From Oscillospiraceae bacterium (lineage in GTDB: Bacteria; Bacillota; Clostridia; Oscillospirales; Ruminococcaceae), in assembly GCA_902779915.1 (NCBI GenBank), contig CACZDM010000012.1:1-38762 (forward strand): a stretch of 38,762 nt of DNA, read 5' to 3'. Position numbers and translations under genes: made by a program. Each line of letters opens with the position of its first letter. Positions within the stretch are counted from its first letter, which is position 1. This document shows, piece after piece, positions 24,442 through 32,905 of the stretch. The notes beneath the pieces are model-generated. The model was not told the origin of the DNA and searched no databases. It saw only the letters and a program-made list of their open reading frames with translations.

Positions 24442-25078
24442 ATATGCAACAACAACTGCTATAAATGAGTTTAGAGATAGAACAAATAGCGGTCCAATAA
24501 TAAAGCGTCCGCGTGGTGACTATCGTGAATATGGCCCTGTCGAACTTGAATACACAAATAAAGGCTTTGAAAATCCGCTTTCAATTAACGTTGGCGGCAT
24601 AAACGGCAAAGGAACTCAAGACATATTGGATTATGCACGTCGCCAAGGGCTTGAAGCTAGAAACGTGCTGTTAGTTAAACAGGACGAACTAGGAATGAAC
24701 AAAAATAAGTTAGTTAAATTCACAGCCGATCTGCTCAAAGAGCATTTTAAATATCATAAATCTCCGGTCCTAGTTGAAGCCCCTTGGGGCGGTGGTGAAT
24801 TCCACGAATTGACAATTGCAGGAATTTCTGGAAATGAGCTTTTGATTGTCAATTCAATAGGAGACACTGTTAAGTGGCAACCCATAAGTAAATTGTCTGA
24901 CTACTGTAAAGATAGAACTCAATTTAATCTTGTATTTTTCGGAGACAAAGAAACTAAAAATTCAAAACATGGACCGCTCTATTTAGCAGCAATGCAAAAT
25001 ACAGATTCTCTTAACAAAGCTAAAAATAATTTATTGCAATTTGCTCGCGGTGATTTTAATATGAAATCATTAGTATGA
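24377..25078 (+). CDS. Papain-like cysteine peptidase domain, -1 frame continuation of the preceding gene
   Basis: This is 233 codons open from the slippery site. The papain-clan catalytic set is complete: Gln-x5-Cys in NQQIAGPCWLYA (Cys codon at 24434), His in GEFHELTIAGI (codon at 24803) and Asn in LLIVNSIGD (codon at 24851). No ATG and no ribosome binding site lies in this frame before the Cys; the first in-frame start-like codon (TTG 24626) is past it. An active enzyme therefore requires joining to the upstream frame, which supplies the signal peptide. A terminator follows at 25102 and none lies between, so both frames share one transcript. The exact peptidase family (C1- or C39-like) cannot be fixed by eye. 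Confidence 0.65.
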   Translation, partial: DLEDRFKRLSSGNQQIAGPCWLYATTTAINEFRDRTNSGPIIKRPRGDYREYGPVELEYTNKGFENPLSINVGGINGKGTQDILDYARRQGLEARNVLLVKQDELGMNKNKLVKFTADLLKEHFKYHKSPVLVEAPWGGGEFHELTIAGISGNELLIVNSIGDTVKWQPISKLSDYCKDRTQFNLVFFGDKETKNSKHGPLYLAAMQNTDSLNKAKNNLLQFARGDFNMKSLV

Positions 25079-25101
25079 CTATTAAATATTATAAAAAATT
25101 G

Positions 25102-25135
25102 TGCTCGCTATTTACTTAAATAGTGAGCATATTTT
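25102..25135 (+). terminator. Intrinsic terminator after the peptidase gene
   Basis: TGCTCGCTATTT and AAATAGTGAGCA form a 12-position stem around a 4-base loop, followed by TATTTTTAAG. Confidence 0.85.
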
Positions 25136-25157
25136 TAAGATGTTTTTGGGAATTTTT

Positions 25158-26663
25158 CTAGACAATTGGAACGATGAGCATTGTTTTGTTTGAGATAACA
25201 TCATCCTCCAAGTTGTTTGCGTCAATTATGGCTTTTGGCGATGTGCAAAACTTTTTGGCTATGTTCCAGACGCTGTCTCCGTGCTCCGGATAGTATAATG
25301 TCAGGGCTGAATTTGATTTTTCTTTCGGCTTGGTTTCGTCTAAAATCAAATCCGAAAGAGTCATAAATTTTTCATTGCAAAAAACAAATCCCCCAATGTT
25401 GATATATATTTTCATTTCCAAGCTTCCATTTAAAACTTCGTGGTCAATTTTAGTAATTACTAGATTAACGTCAAGGTCAACGCTTTCTTTTTCAGTGTCC
25501 TTTTTTAATTTGAATTCAACTGGGATGGTTTTTTCTAGAATTTCAACCCCCTCTTCCTCGTTCTGTCCCAATATCGCAACATTCAATTTAGCTTTAAATA
25601 AAAATCCAGCATCAACTCTTTCATGAGATATATCCGTTATACTAGCATATATATCACACAATTTATAAAAATCAAACTTTTCAATCGTCTCATTCAAAAC
25701 AACATTTTCATTTATTAGAGATAAAACATTTGAAGAATTGATCTCTTTAATTGTCGTTTTTATCTCATATCCTGTTGAATACGCATCTGTCACCAGGTTC
25801 ACATTTTTTGAAATCATAGCACACCCATTAACGGTCACATCGGCGTCAACGTTCAAAACCGATCCGTTTTCAGACAAATCACCACTAATTGAAGTCACAT
25901 CATACCGCACATCACACAAAAAGTCCTCCTCAATTCCCATCATATCAATAATTTGACTGATCTGCGTTGTGGTTTTGTTCAAAATTGGCGTGTTTTGGCC
26001 CTGAGGACAATATAAAACGGATATGTAGGCTTCCCCTTTTGTTATGGCCTTGTTTGAAATGATTTTGCATTCACTAACAACAGAATTTATTCTAATGTCT
26101 AATATTTCCTGAGCAGGTGGATTTAATTCAATTTGTTCAGATATTCCAAACTGTCGAGTTGTCCAGATTTGATCAGACGTTATCAAAGCCGAGTTGCAAT
26201 TCAGCTCAATGCCTTCTTTTTCCGCATCACTCAAAATCATTTCTTCTCTTTGACCTTGAACCTTTAAAAATATCGTCAATGAGCCTTTAACGTCTATTTT
26301 TCTCGGGCTAACTATTCGACAGTTCGCATAGTTTGTTTTAATATCATAAAATATTGCTTCATGTATTGGCTCGCTTTTTAACTTAATGGTTTTTGAAAAT
26401 GGTATATTTTGCCGAAGAGTCCTCAAAAAGCCGTTTTCTTCATCAACATAAATCAGCTTCATAACCGCATCACCGTCAAGCGTGATTTGATCTCCAGAAG
26501 TCCTGCATGAGCAAATGTGTGGTTCAAGCCTAAACTGAAGCATTTTAAATATTCCAGGATAATAATCCGGCAATTGATATTCCAATTCAATCGGCTGTTC
26601 CAGCGCCCCGTTATAGATTTCCTGATTAATTTTCACAGTTTCATGCGAAAGATTTGGTTGCAT
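25158..26663 (-). CDS. sipL: SipL-type SpoIVA-interacting protein (DUF3794 plus LysM)
   Basis: In Clostridioides difficile, SipL binds SpoIVA and is needed for coat localisation. I start at the ATG at 26663, preceded by AAAGGAGTG; a frame start 9 codons earlier overlaps that site. The product has 501 residues. Repeated DUF3794-type beta-rich domains fill residues 1 to about 440. A LysM domain ends the protein (about 455-501), with HGDSVWNIAKKFCTSPKAI and a final TMLIVPIV. No signal peptide is present, fitting a mother-cell cytoplasmic protein. A weak sigma-E-like promoter lies upstream. That spoIVA is nearby on the same strand supports the assignment. Confidence 0.88.
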   Translation of the reverse strand: MQPNLSHETVKINQEIYNGALEQPIELEYQLPDYYPGIFKMLQFRLEPHICSCRTSGDQITLDGDAVMKLIYVDEENGFLRTLRQNIPFSKTIKLKSEPIHEAIFYDIKTNYANCRIVSPRKIDVKGSLTIFLKVQGQREEMILSDAEKEGIELNCNSALITSDQIWTTRQFGISEQIELNPPAQEILDIRINSVVSECKIISNKAITKGEAYISVLYCPQGQNTPILNKTTTQISQIIDMMGIEEDFLCDVRYDVTSISGDLSENGSVLNVDADVTVNGCAMISKNVNLVTDAYSTGYEIKTTIKEINSSNVLSLINENVVLNETIEKFDFYKLCDIYASITDISHERVDAGFLFKAKLNVAILGQNEEEGVEILEKTIPVEFKLKKDTEKESVDLDVNLVITKIDHEVLNGSLEMKIYINIGGFVFCNEKFMTLSDLILDETKPKEKSNSALTLYYPEHGDSVWNIAKKFCTSPKAIIDANNLEDDVISNKTMLIVPIV

Positions 26664-26694
26664 ATTTTCACTCCTTTTTTTATAATACACACTA

Positions 26695-26723
26695 ATTTTA
26701 TTCGATTTTTATATAGATTATGC
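26695..26723 (-). promoter_or_regulatory. Possible sigma-E-like promoter of sipL
   Basis: On the minus strand GCATAAT (26723-26717), a 14-base spacer and AATAAAAT (26702-26695). This is two mismatches to the -10 consensus and one to the -35. Confidence 0.35.
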
Positions 26724-26919
26724 ATGATCTAAAACCGCAATTTCTAAAATAATAAATTTTGTGCAAATTGCCAATATTTTATCTAAAAATTTTTATTAAA
26801 AAATTAAATATTCTAACATGTCAAAAATTAAATAATGCTTCCGAACTAAACCATCAATGAAAATTGATAAAAATGACCAAAATGCCAAAAAATTTACTCC
26901 GTTTGTTGTTCGACATTAA

Positions 26920-26948
26920 TTGACAATATTTTCCAAAAATGATATAAT
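26920..26948 (+). promoter_or_regulatory. Consensus sigma-A promoter of the DUF5050 gene
   Basis: Perfect TTGACA (26920-26925), a 17-base spacer and perfect TATAAT (26943-26948). Confidence 0.85.
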
Positions 26949-26972
26949 TTACGTGTTGAGGTATCTTTTGTC

Positions 26973-26993
26973 ATGGCAGGTGTTGGAACATGA
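26973..26993 (+). other. Six-codon upstream reading frame overlapping the DUF5050 start
   Basis: GAGGT is followed after 10 bases by ATG GCA GGT GTT GGA ACA TGA. Its TGA shares the bases ATGA with the start of the main gene at 26990. The main gene itself has only a weak ribosome binding site, so translational coupling is possible. This is read from sequence only. Confidence 0.35.
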
Positions 26994-28204
26994 GCAGTCC
27001 ATCAAAAATCAAATTGAAGATGAAGGATTCAAATTCTAATGTTGTGAAATCTCTGGAGAGAATGTCAAATGGCAATTTTCCAAGAGCAAATAACAAAAAT
27101 TTTAAATTATTCAGAACTCTTACCACCTGTTTGATGTGCGTTTTAATTGGAATATGTCTAACTCCTGCGCTGACTCAAAAGCAAAATAAAAACGTCTTCA
27201 TTAGACACAATCAGCCTGCAAATGTTAGCGACGTTAAAGAGACAGCTGCTAAAGGAGCAAAATGCAGCTGTAAAAATAGCAAAAACAAATCTGGCGACAA
27301 AAAGCCAAAAATTAAAAAATCCAAGAAAAAGCCTGACCCTGCCCCAGGTGGCGGAGATTTGAGAGGAGTTGAGCTTCTTGAAGATGAGGTTATGTCTGAG
27401 TTGCACGATTTTCCATATCACAGCAATAAATTCGGAAATTCTGTGTCGAATGTTTTGAATGGAAACCTTATATCAGAGGAAGACGACTGGTTTTACTACA
27501 TAGATTATAATGATTCTTGCTTTATTTATAGAACAAATTTGAAGTCTGGCGAGACGGAACGCGTTTTGGATGTTGCGTGCGATGAAATTTGCGTTTTTAA
27601 AAATAAACTATATGCAAGATGCAAAGAAATTGACAAATGTTTGATGACATACGACTTCTTCAAAAAACAATATTCAAACAACGTTGCTGCTGGAGATCGC
27701 TTCATTAGCGTGGGTTCTGGGTGCATAATATCCTGCGATGACTCCAACATATATAAAAGCTATGACAACGATATGGGATCTTTTGAAAAAATAATAATAT
27801 ATTCCGGAAATATTACAAAGTGTGCTATGCATAATGATTCTGTCTACTTTATTGAGTCCGGCAACCTGTTTTTGATGGACATTGACGGAGAAAATCAAAA
27901 GTTGCTCAAAGAGAATGTTCAAACTTTTTCAATAGAAAATTCTAAAATATATTACCTTTCAAATAACAAATTATATTCTCTGGACGATGACGTTTTAGTA
28001 TCTGATATTTCCATGAATGTCATAAATATATATAATGGTGTTGTATATTTTAGCAACGCTGATGATGCTGGGAAGCTATATTCCATGAACCTTGATGGGG
28101 CTCAAATTAAAAAATTATCCGACTTTTGCGCTGAAAAAATCTGCGTCACTCCCCACAAAATCGCAATCAAAACCGAATCCGACCAAGTCATATTAAATTT
28201 ATAG
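26990..28204 (+). CDS. Membrane-anchored DUF5050-type beta-propeller protein
   Basis: The protein has 404 residues. A positive N-terminal cytoplasmic tail (1-42) is followed by one membrane segment (about 43-61), then a Lys/Ser/Pro-rich linker (to about 125) with CSCKNSKNKS. Residues 145-404 form short repeats of the type 'xWFYYID...IYRTNLKSGETERVL' and 'LYSMNLDGAQIKKLSD', as in DUF5050 propellers. The function is unknown; it is probably a surface-exposed domain. A near-perfect promoter is upstream. It converges with the clpC-like gene with only 9 bp between the stop codons and no separate terminator. Confidence 0.7.
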   Translation: MSSPSKIKLKMKDSNSNVVKSLERMSNGNFPRANNKNFKLFRTLTTCLMCVLIGICLTPALTQKQNKNVFIRHNQPANVSDVKETAAKGAKCSCKNSKNKSGDKKPKIKKSKKKPDPAPGGGDLRGVELLEDEVMSELHDFPYHSNKFGNSVSNVLNGNLISEEDDWFYYIDYNDSCFIYRTNLKSGETERVLDVACDEICVFKNKLYARCKEIDKCLMTYDFFKKQYSNNVAAGDRFISVGSGCIISCDDSNIYKSYDNDMGSFEKIIIYSGNITKCAMHNDSVYFIESGNLFLMDIDGENQKLLKENVQTFSIENSKIYYLSNNKLYSLDDDVLVSDISMNVINIYNGVVYFSNADDAGKLYSMNLDGAQIKKLSDFCAEKICVTPHKIAIKTESDQVILNL

Positions 28205-28213
28205 TTGAGATTT

Positions 28214-30577
28214 TTAGATTTTAATCTGTCTGACCGGCGCAAGGCTCAAGATTTCAATCTCCTCATTTGCCGCGTTTATGACGATTCTGTCCCCTTTTCT
28301 GACATTTCCTTTCAAAATTTTGTCTGAAATTAGGTCTTCAACTTCCCTCGTTATAACATTCTTTATCCCCCTTGCTCCTTTTTGTTTATCAATATCACAA
28401 TTTAAGATATATTTAACAACAGATTCATCAAAAACCAGTTTATATCCCAAATTTTTCATTCTTGTTTTAAGCTGATTGAGATGTTTCAGGGTTATGAGTT
28501 TCAACGTTTGATATGACAATTTGTCAAAAACTATGATCTCGTCTAACCTGCCTAAAAATTCCGGCGTGAACGTTTTTTTCAGCTCATTTTTCATAAGCTT
28601 CATTGAAAAGTTTTGCTCTTGGTTTTCTGGCGCGAATCCGATATTTTTTTCTTTTTCCAGGATTTCTGAAGCCAAATTTGATGTTAAAATTATTATGCAG
28701 TTTTTAAAATTGATTTTTCGCCCATGAGAATCCGTCAAAATTCCGTCATCCATGATTTGAAGCAACATATTATAAACATCTTTGTGAGCTTTTTCGATTT
28801 CATCAAACAAAACAACAGCATACGGCTTTCGGCGAATTTGATCTGTCAAACGGCCGCTTGTTTCAAAACCAACATAGCCTGGCGGAGCGCCGATTAATTT
28901 TGAAACAGAATGCGGCTCCATATATTCGGACATATCCAACTTTATTAGATTTTTTTCATTTCCAAACATAGCAACCGAAAGTTCACGACACAAGGCTGTT
29001 TTTCCAACTCCAGTCGGCCCAACAAACATAAAATTCCCGATTGGCCTGTTTTCACAGCTTATTCCGGTTCTGTTTCTCTTTATGGCGCGGGCTAAGGTTG
29101 CTATGGCTTTCTCTTGGCCAAATATTCGACTTTTTATTTCGGATTCCAAAAACATCAACCTTTGGCGTTCGCTTTTTGTTATTTGAGAAACAGGAACTCC
29201 GGTCCAACAGGAAACAACATCCGCAACATCATCATCCGTGACAATTGTTTGCTCTGGGCCGTGCTCTAAAACGCCTGTTGCGACCTTTTTATCTAAAATT
29301 TTTGCTGGAATTTGGCTTTTCATCTGGGCCAGAACAAAGGTTTTTCTTTTAATTTCGTTGTGAAATCGTTTTCTTGAAGCTGCCTCATCTATTAAATCTA
29401 TGGCTTTATCCGGCAAGAATCTATCATTAATGTATCTTTTAGACAACTTAATAGCTGATTTTATTGCCTCGTCAGATATTTTCAACTTGTGAAATGCTTC
29501 ATATTTTTCTTTAAGTCCAAACAAAATGTTCTGTGTTTCCTCCTCGTCGGGCTCATTAACAAGTATGGGCTGGAGCCTTCTCTCGAGCGCAGAATCTTTT
29601 TCAATCTCCCGCGAATATTCCTCAGGCGTCGTCGCTCCAATCAACTGAATGTCTCCCCGCGCCATCTTCGGCTTTAATATGTTCGCAGCATCTATTGCGC
29701 CATCTGCAGCTCCTGCTCCAACTATATTTTGAATTTCATCTAAAAATAAAATGACGTTTTTGCTGGCTTCAACTGCGTCTAAAATCGATTTGATCCTCTC
29801 CTCAAAATCCCCTCTATATTTAGCTCCAGAAAGCATGGCCGAAAAATCCAATGATATAACTTTCTTGTTTTTGAGGCTGTCCGGAACGTCTCTGTTTATG
29901 ATTTTAAGCGCAAGCCCCTCAACAACCGCCGTCTTTCCAACTCCCGGCTCGCCAACCAGGCAGGGGTTATTCTTTTTTCTTCTTGTCAATATTTGAATTA
30001 TTCGCTCAACCTCAACCTCTCTCCCAACCAGCGGATCAATCTTGCCTTCTCTTGCAAGCCAAGTTAAATCCTTGCCATATTTTTGCAAAATATTTTGTTT
30101 GCTGCTGACTTTTTTTGTTTTTTTAATCTGCTTATACACATCGCAGTCATATGACAAACACTGTGCGTATATTTCTCTATATACCCCGCCTATTTCCTGT
30201 AAAATTAACATACCATAACTTTCTTTTTCCTGCAAAAACTCAATCAACAAATGCTCTGTTCCCGCAAGTTCCATGTTCATTTCATTTGCAGACTGGATTG
30301 CTTGATCCATAATTTTTCTAACACGAGGAGTGAAATCATTCGGCGATAGTTTCTGTGGCAAATTTCTCCCAACAACGGAAATAAGCTTGGTTTCAATTTT
30401 GCCCGCTGTTATGCTATTTTTGTTTAAAATAAAAGCAGAAACACTATCCGAAACAGCCGCCAAACCATATAATAAATGTTCCGTTCCAACACAACTATAA
30501 CCCAACTTTTCAGCTTCAGCCAAAGCCGATTGCAGCGCTTCACACGCAAGATCTGTAAACCCTGAAAATTTATACAT
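28214..30577 (-). CDS. clpC: ClpC-like AAA+ unfoldase of the Clp protease
   Basis: This cytoplasmic ATPase unfolds substrates for ClpP. I start at the ATG at 30577, preceded by AAAGGAGGG. The product has 787 residues. The two-repeat Clp N-domain spans 1-140. NBD1 has Walker A GEPGVGKT and Walker B ILFLDEIQ, and NBD2 has Walker A GPTGVGKT and Walker B VVLFDEIEKAH. A ClpP-docking tripeptide loop IGF follows in NBD2 (KNIGFAPE), so it can partner ClpP. The middle domain between DEAASRKRF and TIVTDDDVADVVS is about 45 residues, shorter than in Bacillus ClpC, and lacks the usual UVR-like motif. The gene is alone, with no ctsR-mcsA-mcsB genes. Confidence 0.88.
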   Translation of the reverse strand: MYKFSGFTDLACEALQSALAEAEKLGYSCVGTEHLLYGLAAVSDSVSAFILNKNSITAGKIETKLISVVGRNLPQKLSPNDFTPRVRKIMDQAIQSANEMNMELAGTEHLLIEFLQEKESYGMLILQEIGGVYREIYAQCLSYDCDVYKQIKKTKKVSSKQNILQKYGKDLTWLAREGKIDPLVGREVEVERIIQILTRRKKNNPCLVGEPGVGKTAVVEGLALKIINRDVPDSLKNKKVISLDFSAMLSGAKYRGDFEERIKSILDAVEASKNVILFLDEIQNIVGAGAADGAIDAANILKPKMARGDIQLIGATTPEEYSREIEKDSALERRLQPILVNEPDEEETQNILFGLKEKYEAFHKLKISDEAIKSAIKLSKRYINDRFLPDKAIDLIDEAASRKRFHNEIKRKTFVLAQMKSQIPAKILDKKVATGVLEHGPEQTIVTDDDVADVVSCWTGVPVSQITKSERQRLMFLESEIKSRIFGQEKAIATLARAIKRNRTGISCENRPIGNFMFVGPTGVGKTALCRELSVAMFGNEKNLIKLDMSEYMEPHSVSKLIGAPPGYVGFETSGRLTDQIRRKPYAVVLFDEIEKAHKDVYNMLLQIMDDGILTDSHGRKINFKNCIIILTSNLASEILEKEKNIGFAPENQEQNFSMKLMKNELKKTFTPEFLGRLDEIIVFDKLSYQTLKLITLKHLNQLKTRMKNLGYKLVFDESVVKYILNCDIDKQKGARGIKNVITREVEDLISDKILKGNVRKGDRIVINAANEEIEILSLAPVRQIKI

Positions 30578-30729
30578 AGTCTCCCTCCTTTTAACAATAA
30601 AATTATAGCGCATAGCCTTTTAAAAATTAAGGCGAATTATATACATACTCATAAAAAATTTTGAACTATCACAAAAATTCCATTTCATACATAATATGCA
30701 ATATAACTTAACCAAAGGAGGAAAGCGCA

Positions 30730-30852
30730 ATGTGTTGTAATAACGGACCATTCGGTGGCGGAAACTGCTGCTGCATAATCATCATTCTGATCCTAATCTG
30801 TTGCTGCTGTGGCGGATCTGGATTTGGCGGCGGATGTGGCTGCTGCGACTAA
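30730..30852 (+). CDS. 40-residue cysteine/glycine-rich protein with hydrophobic centre
   Basis: AAGGAGG lies 7-8 bases before an ATG opening a 40-codon frame. The product has 12 cysteines: CC at 2-3, CCC at 13-15, CCCC at 24-27, and C36, C38, C39. An aliphatic stretch IIIILILI (16-23) and Gly-rich segments lie between. The strong ribosome binding site, a compact gene and the family-like pattern support a real gene. Similar tiny Cys-rich frames in Clostridia are auto-named 'chorion class high-cysteine' proteins, and some small Gly/hydrophobic proteins are spore-associated; that role here is inference. It is divergent from the clpC-like gene. Confidence 0.7.
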   Translation: MCCNNGPFGGGNCCCIIIILILICCCCGGSGFGGGCGCCD

Positions 30853-30860
30853 TGCTTTAA

Positions 30861-30891
30861 ATAAAAAAAACAGGGAGCACATCTCTCCCTG
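30861..30891 (-). terminator. Intrinsic terminator after the AGCS symporter gene
   Basis: On the minus strand CAGGGAG and CTCCCTG form a perfect 7-bp stem (30891-30871) with a 7-base loop, directly followed by eight T and ATTT. Confidence 0.9.
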
Positions 30892-30977
30892 ATATACATA
30901 AATCTTCAAACAAAGTCACAAAATCAATAAAAATCCTGTTTTTTATGACAACACATTGCGAATTTAAAATAAATTTT

Positions 30978-32333
30978 TCACTCCGATTTTTTTCTTCTCA
31001 TCTCACTTTTATATTCCTTAGTCATTCTTATGACCTGCGGACTCAACAAAAGCAAACTAACCAAATTCGGAAACACCATCATAATATTTGATATATCCGA
31101 TAGTTTCCAAACCAAATCCATGGCGCAAACTCCCCCAAAACAAATAGAAATAATATAAATAATTTGATATGGAAGAATAATTTTTTTCCCAAACATATAT
31201 TTTATCGCTTGCTCCCCATAGTATGACCAGCTCATGATCGTCGTGAACCCAAACAAAGCTGTGCACAAAGCTATCACAAAATTAGCGCCGGAACCGATCT
31301 GAGATGAAAAAGCTCTCATCGTCATTTCTCCACCATCAAAACGACCCTCAAACGCCCCCGTAACTATAATGACAAGCGCAGTCATGGTGCACATAATGAT
31401 TGTATTGAAAAAGACTTCAAAAACTCCCCACTGACCCTGTTTAACAGGCGACTTTGCATTCGAAGCTGCGTGAGCTATTGGAGAGGTTCCCATTCCCGCC
31501 TCATTTGCAAAAACGCCCCTGGCAACGCCATATCTCATAGCAACCATAATAGTATATCCTGCTCCTCCGGAGACAGTCGCCCTTAAATTAAAGGCTCTTT
31601 CAACAATCAGCCGGAATGCTTCTGGTATAAAGGAACAATTTTTAACCAAAACGAAAACAGACACCAAAACATACAGGATGGACATAAACGGAACTATTTT
31701 GGAAGCAACCGAACTCAAGCGCTTTATTCCGCCAATTATGACCACTGCGCAAACAACGGTTATCACAATCGACGTCGCAAGCTGTGGAAAACCAAAACCT
31801 CTTTCCAAGGCGACAGCAGTCGCATTTGTTTGAACCGTGCTGCCCATACCAAAAGAAGCAAAAATGCAAACAGCTGCAAAAAGTTTACCCATGGGCTTCC
31901 ATCCCAAGCCTTGTTCCATTATATACATCGGCCCGCCATAAAACCCATTCTCATCGGATTTGCGGTATTTTATACATAAAACAATTTCAAAATATTTGGT
32001 CATCATTCCAAAAAAAGCGCTAACCCACATCCAAAAAACAGCTCCAGGCCCTCCAGCTGCAATTGCTGTCGCGACTCCGATTATGTTTCCTGTTCCCAAA
32101 CTTCCAGCAAGAGCCGTCGAAACAGCCTGAAAAGGAGATATCCCCTTGCCACCGTCATTTTTGCTGGAAGTTAAACTGCCAATCGTGTTTTTTAGAATAT
32201 CCTTAAAATGAAAAATTTGAAAAAACCCGGTTGCAACAGTGAAATATATTCCAACGCCTATGATAAAAACCAGCGTAAACGGCCCCCACAGTAAAGAAGA
32301 AAGTTGATCAAAAAAATCGTTAATAAAATCCAT
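30978..32333 (-). CDS. Alanine/glycine:cation symporter (AGCS family)
   Basis: This sodium-coupled importer for alanine or glycine lies in the cytoplasmic membrane. I start at the ATG at 32333, preceded by GAGGTGA; a frame start 15 codons earlier has no site. The product has 451 residues and about ten or eleven hydrophobic segments. Family signatures include the N-terminal LLWGPFTLVF, then FQAVSTALAGSLGTGNIIGVATAI and later GVARGVFANEAGMGTSPIAHA. It is a single gene with its own terminator. The exact substrate and ion cannot be read. Confidence 0.93.
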   Translation of the reverse strand: MDFINDFFDQLSSLLWGPFTLVFIIGVGIYFTVATGFFQIFHFKDILKNTIGSLTSSKNDGGKGISPFQAVSTALAGSLGTGNIIGVATAIAAGGPGAVFWMWVSAFFGMMTKYFEIVLCIKYRKSDENGFYGGPMYIMEQGLGWKPMGKLFAAVCIFASFGMGSTVQTNATAVALERGFGFPQLATSIVITVVCAVVIIGGIKRLSSVASKIVPFMSILYVLVSVFVLVKNCSFIPEAFRLIVERAFNLRATVSGGAGYTIMVAMRYGVARGVFANEAGMGTSPIAHAASNAKSPVKQGQWGVFEVFFNTIIMCTMTALVIIVTGAFEGRFDGGEMTMRAFSSQIGSGANFVIALCTALFGFTTIMSWSYYGEQAIKYMFGKKIILPYQIIYIISICFGGVCAMDLVWKLSDISNIMMVFPNLVSLLLLSPQVIRMTKEYKSEMRRKKSE

Positions 32334-32617
32334 AAATTCACCTCGTCGTTTTAATAAAGACACACATATATATGCCATGATGGTCTAAAGCTTTTCAACA
32401 ATTTATTAAAGCAGAAATGACAAAATAAAACATTTTGCTCATAAGCTGATAAACTTTCAAAAATCGTCAATATCTTCAATAAAATCAATTTCAAAGATTG
32501 TGCATATATTGCTAATATAGCGCCGTAAATACAAGCTTCAACATCATCCAACAAAATAATTATATCACAAACCATTTTTAATTTCAACTAAAAAATAAAT
32601 TTTTTTTAAAATATTTC
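32334..32617. other. AT-rich intergenic stretch without recognised gene
   Basis: This gap is upstream of the symporter gene. A minus-strand frame (32351-32587) is open but has no ribosome binding site and overlaps the symporter start. One hairpin-capable pair (GCAGAAATG/CATTTTGC, about 32415-32440) has no T-tail. I see nothing else in it. Confidence 0.6.
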
Positions 32618-32646
32618 TTGACAAACTCAATTTTAGGTATTATAAT
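32618..32646 (+). promoter_or_regulatory. Consensus sigma-A promoter of tRNA-Leu
   Basis: Perfect TTGACA (32618-32623), a 17-base spacer and perfect TATAAT (32641-32646), 24 bp before the tRNA. Confidence 0.9.
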
Positions 32647-32670
32647 ATTTTTAGAGTTGATTTTTGACCA

Positions 32671-32757
32671 GCCGATGTGTCGGAATTGGCAGACGAGACG
32701 GACTCAAAATCCGTTGCTCGCGAGGGCGTGTGGGTTCAAGTCCCACCATCGGCACCA
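32671..32757 (+). tRNA. tRNA-Leu (anticodon CAA)
   Basis: GCCGATG (32671-32677) pairs with CATCGGC (32747-32753), and the discriminator A and CCA are encoded. The anticodon loop CTCAAAA lies between GGA and TCC, giving anticodon CAA. A long variable arm is present, as in type II tRNAs, and the T loop GGGTTCAAGTCCC is canonical. A T-rich stretch follows. Confidence 0.95.
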
Positions 32758-32866
32758 AAATTTTTTCAAGTGTCTTTTTGGTTTTTATTTGCTGCCTTTT
32801 TGTTGAATTTTTAAGGCTTGGTTTGATTTTTTGAGGTGATATGGTTTTTCTTTAGATTAATGTTAA

Positions 32867-32891
32867 AAGAACAGTCTATGCGACTGCTCTT
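32867..32891 (-). terminator. Terminator at the end of the spoIIIA operon
   Basis: On the minus strand AAGAGCAGTC and GACTGTTCTT form a 10-position stem (one G-U pair) with a 5-base loop, then TTTTAACATT. It lies 14 bp past the spoIIIAH stop. Confidence 0.65.
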
Positions 32892-32905
32892 GGGTTTGTT
32901 TATTT

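Noticed and set aside
24626-25078. Independent 150-codon gene starting at TTG
   Set aside because: The catalytic Cys motif lies upstream of this start in the same frame, and no ribosome binding site precedes the TTG, so it is only the end of the -1 frame.
30686-30696. Sporulation-type promoter (CATACATA or CATAATA) before the cysteine-rich gene
   Set aside because: The -10-like words exist, but no matching -35 for sigma-E, sigma-G or sigma-K is at the right distance.
32351-32587. 78-codon open frame upstream of the symporter gene
   Set aside because: It overlaps the symporter's ribosome binding site, has none itself, and has no recognisable features.
32618-32806. 62-codon open frame over tRNA-Leu
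   Set aside because: It starts in the tRNA promoter and runs through the tRNA.
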